Origin: Rhodocyclaceae bacterium
GTDB lineage: Bacteria; Pseudomonadota; Gammaproteobacteria; Burkholderiales; Rhodocyclaceae
NCBI GenBank assembly: GCA_018262875.1
Contig: JADFDL010000070.1
Coordinates: forward strand, 1 to 8,039
Direction: 5' to 3'
DNA length: 8,039 nucleotides
The position numbers were made by a program, and so were the translations under genes. Below the pieces are notes generated by a model. It was not told where the DNA came from, did not search any database, and worked only from the letters and a program-made list of their open reading frames with translations. The stretch's first letter is position 1. Each line of letters opens with the position of its first letter. Shown piece by piece: positions 5,307 through 8,039 of the stretch.

Positions 5307-6527
5307 CTATTGGTAGCGGAGGGCTTCGATCGGGTCGAGCCGCGCCGCTTTTTTTGCCGGATAAAAGCCGAAGAAGATGCCTACGCCGGCGGCTACGCCG
5401 AAGGCCGTGAGGATGGAGCTGCCGGAGACGACCACGGTCATTTTTGCGAGCTGATTCGCCAGCAGGGCGCCGCCGACGCCGAGAAAGAGGCCGATGGCGC
5501 AGCCGATGACCGAGATGATGATCGCCTCGAGCAGGAACTGGGTGAGGATGTCGCGCTCGCGTGCGCCGATCGCCAGGCGGATGCCGATTTCCCGCGTGCG
5601 TTCGGTGACCGAGACCAGCATGATGTTCATGATGCCGATGCCGCCGACCAGCAGGGACACCGAGGCGATGGCGCCGAGCAGCAGCGACATGACGCGCGTC
5701 GTCTCCGCCGCCGTGTCGGCCACCGCGGTGAGGTTGCGCAGGGTGAAGTCGTTGTCCGCCCCGTCGCGCAACCGGTGGCGCTGGCGCAGCAGCGCCTCGA
5801 TCGACTTCTCCACCGCCGGCATCGCCTCGGCCGAACCGGCCTTGACCAGGATCTGGCGCACCGAGCCCTGGAAGGGGGTGCCGAACACCTTGCGCTGGGC
5901 GGTGGTGAGGGGCATGACGACCAGATCGTCCTGGTCGCGGCCCTCGAGGTTCTGGCCCTTCGGCGCCAGCACGCCGAGCACGGTGAAGGGCGCCTGGCCG
6001 ATGCGGAAGGTCTTGTCGACCGGGTTCTCGTCGCCGAAGAGGTTCTGCGCGACAGTCCGGCCGATCAGCGCCACGCGGGTGGCGGCGCGCACGTCGGAGT
6101 CGGTGAAGGAAGCGCCTTCGGCCAGTGGCCAGGAGCGCGCGTCGAGGTAGCTCGGCGTGGTGCCCTGCACCCAGGCGTTCCAGTTGTTCGAGCCGTAGAC
6201 CATCTGCACCGAGCCCCAGTGCACCGGGGCGACGGTGTCGACGCCGTCCAGCTCGGCGATGGCATTGGCGTCGGCGACGTTGAGCGTCGGCGCGTTGCCG
6301 CTGCCGCTGCGCACGCCGCCCGTCGAGGTGTAGCCGGAGAGGACGACGAAGATGTTGCTGCCCATCGAGCTGATGGTCTGCGCCACGGCGTACTGCGCGC
6401 CCTGGCCGATGGCCATCATCAGCACCACGGCGCCGACGCCGATCACCATGCCGAGCATGGTCAGCAGAGTGCGCAGGCGGTTGGCGCCCATGGCGCGCCA
6501 GGCTTCGTGGAGCATGGCGCCGATCAC
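5307..6527 (-). CDS. MacB-type ABC transporter permease (FtsX-like)
   Basis: A 406-residue inner-membrane permease of the MacB/FtsX type. There is one membrane segment near the N-terminus (about 21-41, LLTMLGMVIGVGAVVLMM), a large periplasmic MacB_PCD-like domain (about 45-270), then three membrane segments (about 282-304, 332-358 and 371-390). The segment between TM2 and TM3 reads SVTERTREIGIRLAIGAR, the conserved cytoplasmic coupling region, and the protein ends YPAKKAARLDPIEALRYQ, both textbook for the family. It should work with the ATPase and the membrane fusion protein encoded just upstream, using ATP to drive export of peptides, antibiotics or other substrates; unlike E. coli MacB, the ATPase is a separate polypeptide. 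The start is GTG at 6527, overlapping the ATPase stop as GTGA with AGAGGG seven bases upstream. An ATG at 6515 is possible but has no ribosome binding site. Confidence 0.9.
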   Translation of the reverse strand: MIGAMLHEAWRAMGANRLRTLLTMLGMVIGVGAVVLMMAIGQGAQYAVAQTISSMGSNIFVVLSGYTSTGGVRSGSGNAPTLNVADANAIAELDGVDTVAPVHWGSVQMVYGSNNWNAWVQGTTPSYLDARSWPLAEGASFTDSDVRAATRVALIGRTVAQNLFGDENPVDKTFRIGQAPFTVLGVLAPKGQNLEGRDQDDLVVMPLTTAQRKVFGTPFQGSVRQILVKAGSAEAMPAVEKSIEALLRQRHRLRDGADNDFTLRNLTAVADTAAETTRVMSLLLGAIASVSLLVGGIGIMNIMLVSVTERTREIGIRLAIGARERDILTQFLLEAIIISVIGCAIGLFLGVGGALLANQLAKMTVVVSGSSILTAFGVAAGVGIFFGFYPAKKAARLDPIEALRYQ

Positions 6528-7306
6528 GAGGTTGCCCTCTCCCCCGTCCCCTCTCCCGCAGGCGGGAGAGGGGGGAAGGTTTGCTTCTCTCTCCCGCTTG
6601 CGGGAGAGAGACCGAGAGAGAGGGTCGGCCGATCCTCGACGATGCGTCCGTCGAGGAAGCGCACCAGGCGCTTCGCATGCGCGGCGATGTCGTTCTCGTG
6701 GGTGATGAGGACAATGGTGATGCCTTCGTCGTTGAGCGCGCGGAACACCTGCATGATTTCCTCGCCGGTATGGCTGTCGAGGTTGCCGGTAGGCTCGTCG
6801 GCGAGGATCAGTTGGGGGCGATTCACCAGCGCCCGGGCGATCGCCACGCGCTGCTGCTGGCCGCCGGAGATGCGGCTGGGCAGGGAGTCGGCATAGCGGC
6901 CCAGTCCGACCTTGTCGAGCACGGCCTGCGCGCGCGCGCGGCGCTCCGCGTGGCCGATGGCGGAGTAGACCAGCGGCAGGGCGACATTGTCGGCCAGGCT
7001 CATGCGCGGCAGCAGGTTGAAGCCCTGGAAGACGAAGCCGATGGTGCGGTTCCTGAGCGCTGCCGTCTCGTCCTTGCCGAGCTCGGCGACGTTTCTTCCC
7101 GACAGGAAGTAGCGCCCCTCGCTGGGCCGGTCGAGACAGCCGAGGATGTTCATGAAGGTCGACTTGCCGGAGCCGGAGGGCCCCATGATGGCAACGAATT
7201 CTCCCGGCAGGATGGCCAGGTTGACGTCCTTGAGCACCGGGAAAGGCCCGGCCGGCGTGTCGTAGGCCTTGAACAGCGCCTCGACGCGGATGACCGCCTC
7301 GGTCAT
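6524..7306 (-). CDS. MacB/LolD-type ABC transporter ATP-binding protein
   Basis: The nucleotide-binding subunit of the exporter, 260 residues. Walker A GPSGSGKST (42-50), Q-loop Q94 in FVFQ, signature RISGGQQQR (145-153; most relatives have LSGGQ), Walker B LILADEPTGNLD (166-177) and switch H203 in ITHEND are all present, so it should be active. The recognisable domain ends near residue 227 (FLDGRIVEDRP). The last 33 residues (228-260) are low-complexity SPASGRE...PPLPPAGEG, translated from a dispersed hairpin repeat, and are not expected in the family, whose members usually end near 225-240. Start ATG 7306 overlaps the fusion protein stop as TGATG, with GAGG about nine bases upstream. ATP hydrolysis here would power the FtsX-like permease encoded next. 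Confidence 0.93.
   Translation of the reverse strand: MTEAVIRVEALFKAYDTPAGPFPVLKDVNLAILPGEFVAIMGPSGSGKSTFMNILGCLDRPSEGRYFLSGRNVAELGKDETAALRNRTIGFVFQGFNLLPRMSLADNVALPLVYSAIGHAERRARAQAVLDKVGLGRYADSLPSRISGGQQQRVAIARALVNRPQLILADEPTGNLDSHTGEEIMQVFRALNDEGITIVLITHENDIAAHAKRLVRFLDGRIVEDRPTLSLGLSPASGREKQTFPPLPPAGEGTGERATS
6532..6622. repeat. Twin-hairpin dispersed repeat inside the 3' end of the ABC ATPase gene
   Basis: Two tandem near-perfect hairpins with related stems. One is CCCCTCTCCCGC (6548-6559) with its reverse complement at 6562-6573; the other is TCTCTCTCCCGC (6586-6597) with its reverse complement at 6600-6611. Both have 2-base loops and are flanked by further CTCTC/GAGAG tracts. I recognise this composition, and its translation PLPPAGEG/SPASGR, as a dispersed intergenic-type repeat of GC-rich proteobacteria; I could not check copies elsewhere. 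On the minus strand the last purine tract (6541-6535) serves as the ribosome binding site of the permease GTG at 6527. Boundaries are approximate. Confidence 0.75.
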
Positions 7307-8039
7307 CAGAACAGCCTCATGCGGAAGGTGCTCGAGGAAGCGGCGGGCGAGGCGTTCGGCAGGTTTTCGCCCGTGATCACGCGGTCGCCTTCCTTCAGCT
7401 CGCCGCCGGCCACCTCGGTGAAGCGGGCGTCGGTGATGCCGGTGTTTATTTTCATCGGCTTGAGCTGGCCTTCGCTCAGCACATGCACGGTGCCGCTGCC
7501 GGCATCGCGCCGCTTCTCGCGCTTTTCGCCGCCGGCGCCGGGTTGGCCGCCGGGCCGGCTGCCGTTGGCGGATTTCGCGGCCTCGCCGTCGGCCTTCTCG
7601 GCCTTGTCCGCCTCGGCGGGCTTGAAGCGCAGCGCCGTGTTGGGCACCAGCAGCACGCCCTTTTTCTGCGCCACGACGATGCTGACGTAGGCCGTCATGC
7701 CGGGCAGCAGGATCTGTTCGGGGTTTTCCACGGCGACCACCACGTTGTAGGTCACCACGTTCTGCTGCGTCGTCGGGTTGAGGCGGATCTGCTTCACTTT
7801 GCCGCGGAAACTGCGGTTGGGAAAGGCATCGACGTTGAAGCGCACCGGCTGGTCGACGCGGATCGCGCCGATATCGGCTTCGGCGAAGGTGGTGTAGATC
7901 TGCATCTGCGTCAGATCCTGGGCGATCTTGAACAGCGTCGGCGTCTGGAAGCTGGCGGCGACGGTCTGGCCGACATCGATCGAGCGGTCGACCACCACGC
8001 CGGAGACCGGCGAACGGATCACCGAGTAGCCGAGGTTGG
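7306..8039 (-). CDS. MacA-like periplasmic membrane fusion protein, 5' truncated by window edge
   Basis: The visible 244 codons are the C-terminal part of an HlyD/RND-type adaptor; the gene runs beyond the right edge. At the edge it reads NLGYSVIRSPVSGVVVDR, the second half of the lipoyl-like (barrel-sandwich) domain where the chain returns from the helical hairpin. It continues with VGQTVAASFQTPTLFKIAQ, a beta-barrel domain (QIYTTFAEADIGAIRVDQPV onward) and a membrane-proximal domain ending in KEGDRVITGEN. Such proteins link an inner-membrane ABC transporter to an outer-membrane channel. A charged, Gly/Ala/Lys-rich linker of about 42 residues (7495-7620) interrupts the conserved part after LVPNTALRF. 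The stop TGA overlaps the ATPase ATG as TGATG. GTG codons near 8022 are internal to the domain, not a start. No outer-membrane channel gene is visible. Confidence 0.88.
   Translation of the reverse strand, partial: NLGYSVIRSPVSGVVVDRSIDVGQTVAASFQTPTLFKIAQDLTQMQIYTTFAEADIGAIRVDQPVRFNVDAFPNRSFRGKVKQIRLNPTTQQNVVTYNVVVAVENPEQILLPGMTAYVSIVVAQKKGVLLVPNTALRFKPAEADKAEKADGEAAKSANGSRPGGQPGAGGEKREKRRDAGSGTVHVLSEGQLKPMKINTGITDARFTEVAGGELKEGDRVITGENLPNASPAASSSTFRMRLF

Noticed and set aside
6548..6611. The tandem hairpins as a CRISPR array or an intrinsic terminator
   Set aside because: There are only two palindromic units with no regular spacers, and the hairpins are inside an open coding frame upstream of a cotranscribed gene with no T-run.
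5266..6714. A 482-codon minus-strand open frame overlapping the FtsX-like permease
   Set aside because: It is out of frame with the permease, rich in Arg and Pro, and begins inside the ATPase gene; the other frame has all permease motifs and membrane segments.
5157..6896. A 579-codon plus-strand open frame across the permease and ATPase genes
   Set aside because: The translation is low-complexity, rich in His, Arg, Asp and Gly, runs through the dispersed repeat, and lies opposite clear MacB-type genes.

Overview
The window is GC-rich proteobacterial DNA. Every convincing gene lies on the minus strand, so transcription runs from the right edge to the left edge. Codon use, the split MacA/MacB-type exporter, the CYTH-CHAD/SixA pair and a dispersed CTCTCCCGC-type hairpin repeat together suggest a betaproteobacterium, perhaps a Rhodocyclales-like one. 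That placement is inference; no rRNA or marker gene is present.

In order of transcription, the right part (8039 to 5307) is a tightly overlapping tripartite-exporter operon. It holds a MacA-like membrane fusion protein (5' end outside the window), a MacB/LolD-type ABC ATPase and a separate MacB-type FtsX permease. A twin-hairpin dispersed repeat has been absorbed into the 3' end of the ATPase gene. It encodes a 33-residue tail and also supplies the ribosome binding site of the permease.

The middle part (5290 to 2606) is a phosphate-chemistry cluster: a CYTH-CHAD inorganic triphosphatase/polyphosphate-binding protein, a SixA-type phosphohistidine phosphatase that starts in a 4-base overlap with it, and a phosphoglycolate-phosphatase-like HAD hydrolase. 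A small GC-rich hairpin separates it from the exporter operon.

The left part (2628 to 1) looks like accessory DNA. Two divergent AAA+ ATPases of the DUF4143 (COG1373) type sit one after the other. Each has a perfect AT-rich inverted repeat immediately upstream of its start codon, centred 16-19 bases before the ATG, and neither has a good Shine-Dalgarno sequence. The first inverted repeat also encodes the last four codons and the stop of the HAD gene. The second ATPase ends in an ATGA overlap with the first codons of an ABC-2 (Wzm/TagG-like) polysaccharide-export permease that runs off the left edge.

The best candidate for something undescribed is the pair of AAA-DUF4143 genes with their own palindromic, possibly autoregulatory, control sites. 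The function of this family is not settled, and no complete defence system, CRISPR array, transposase, tRNA or rRNA is visible.
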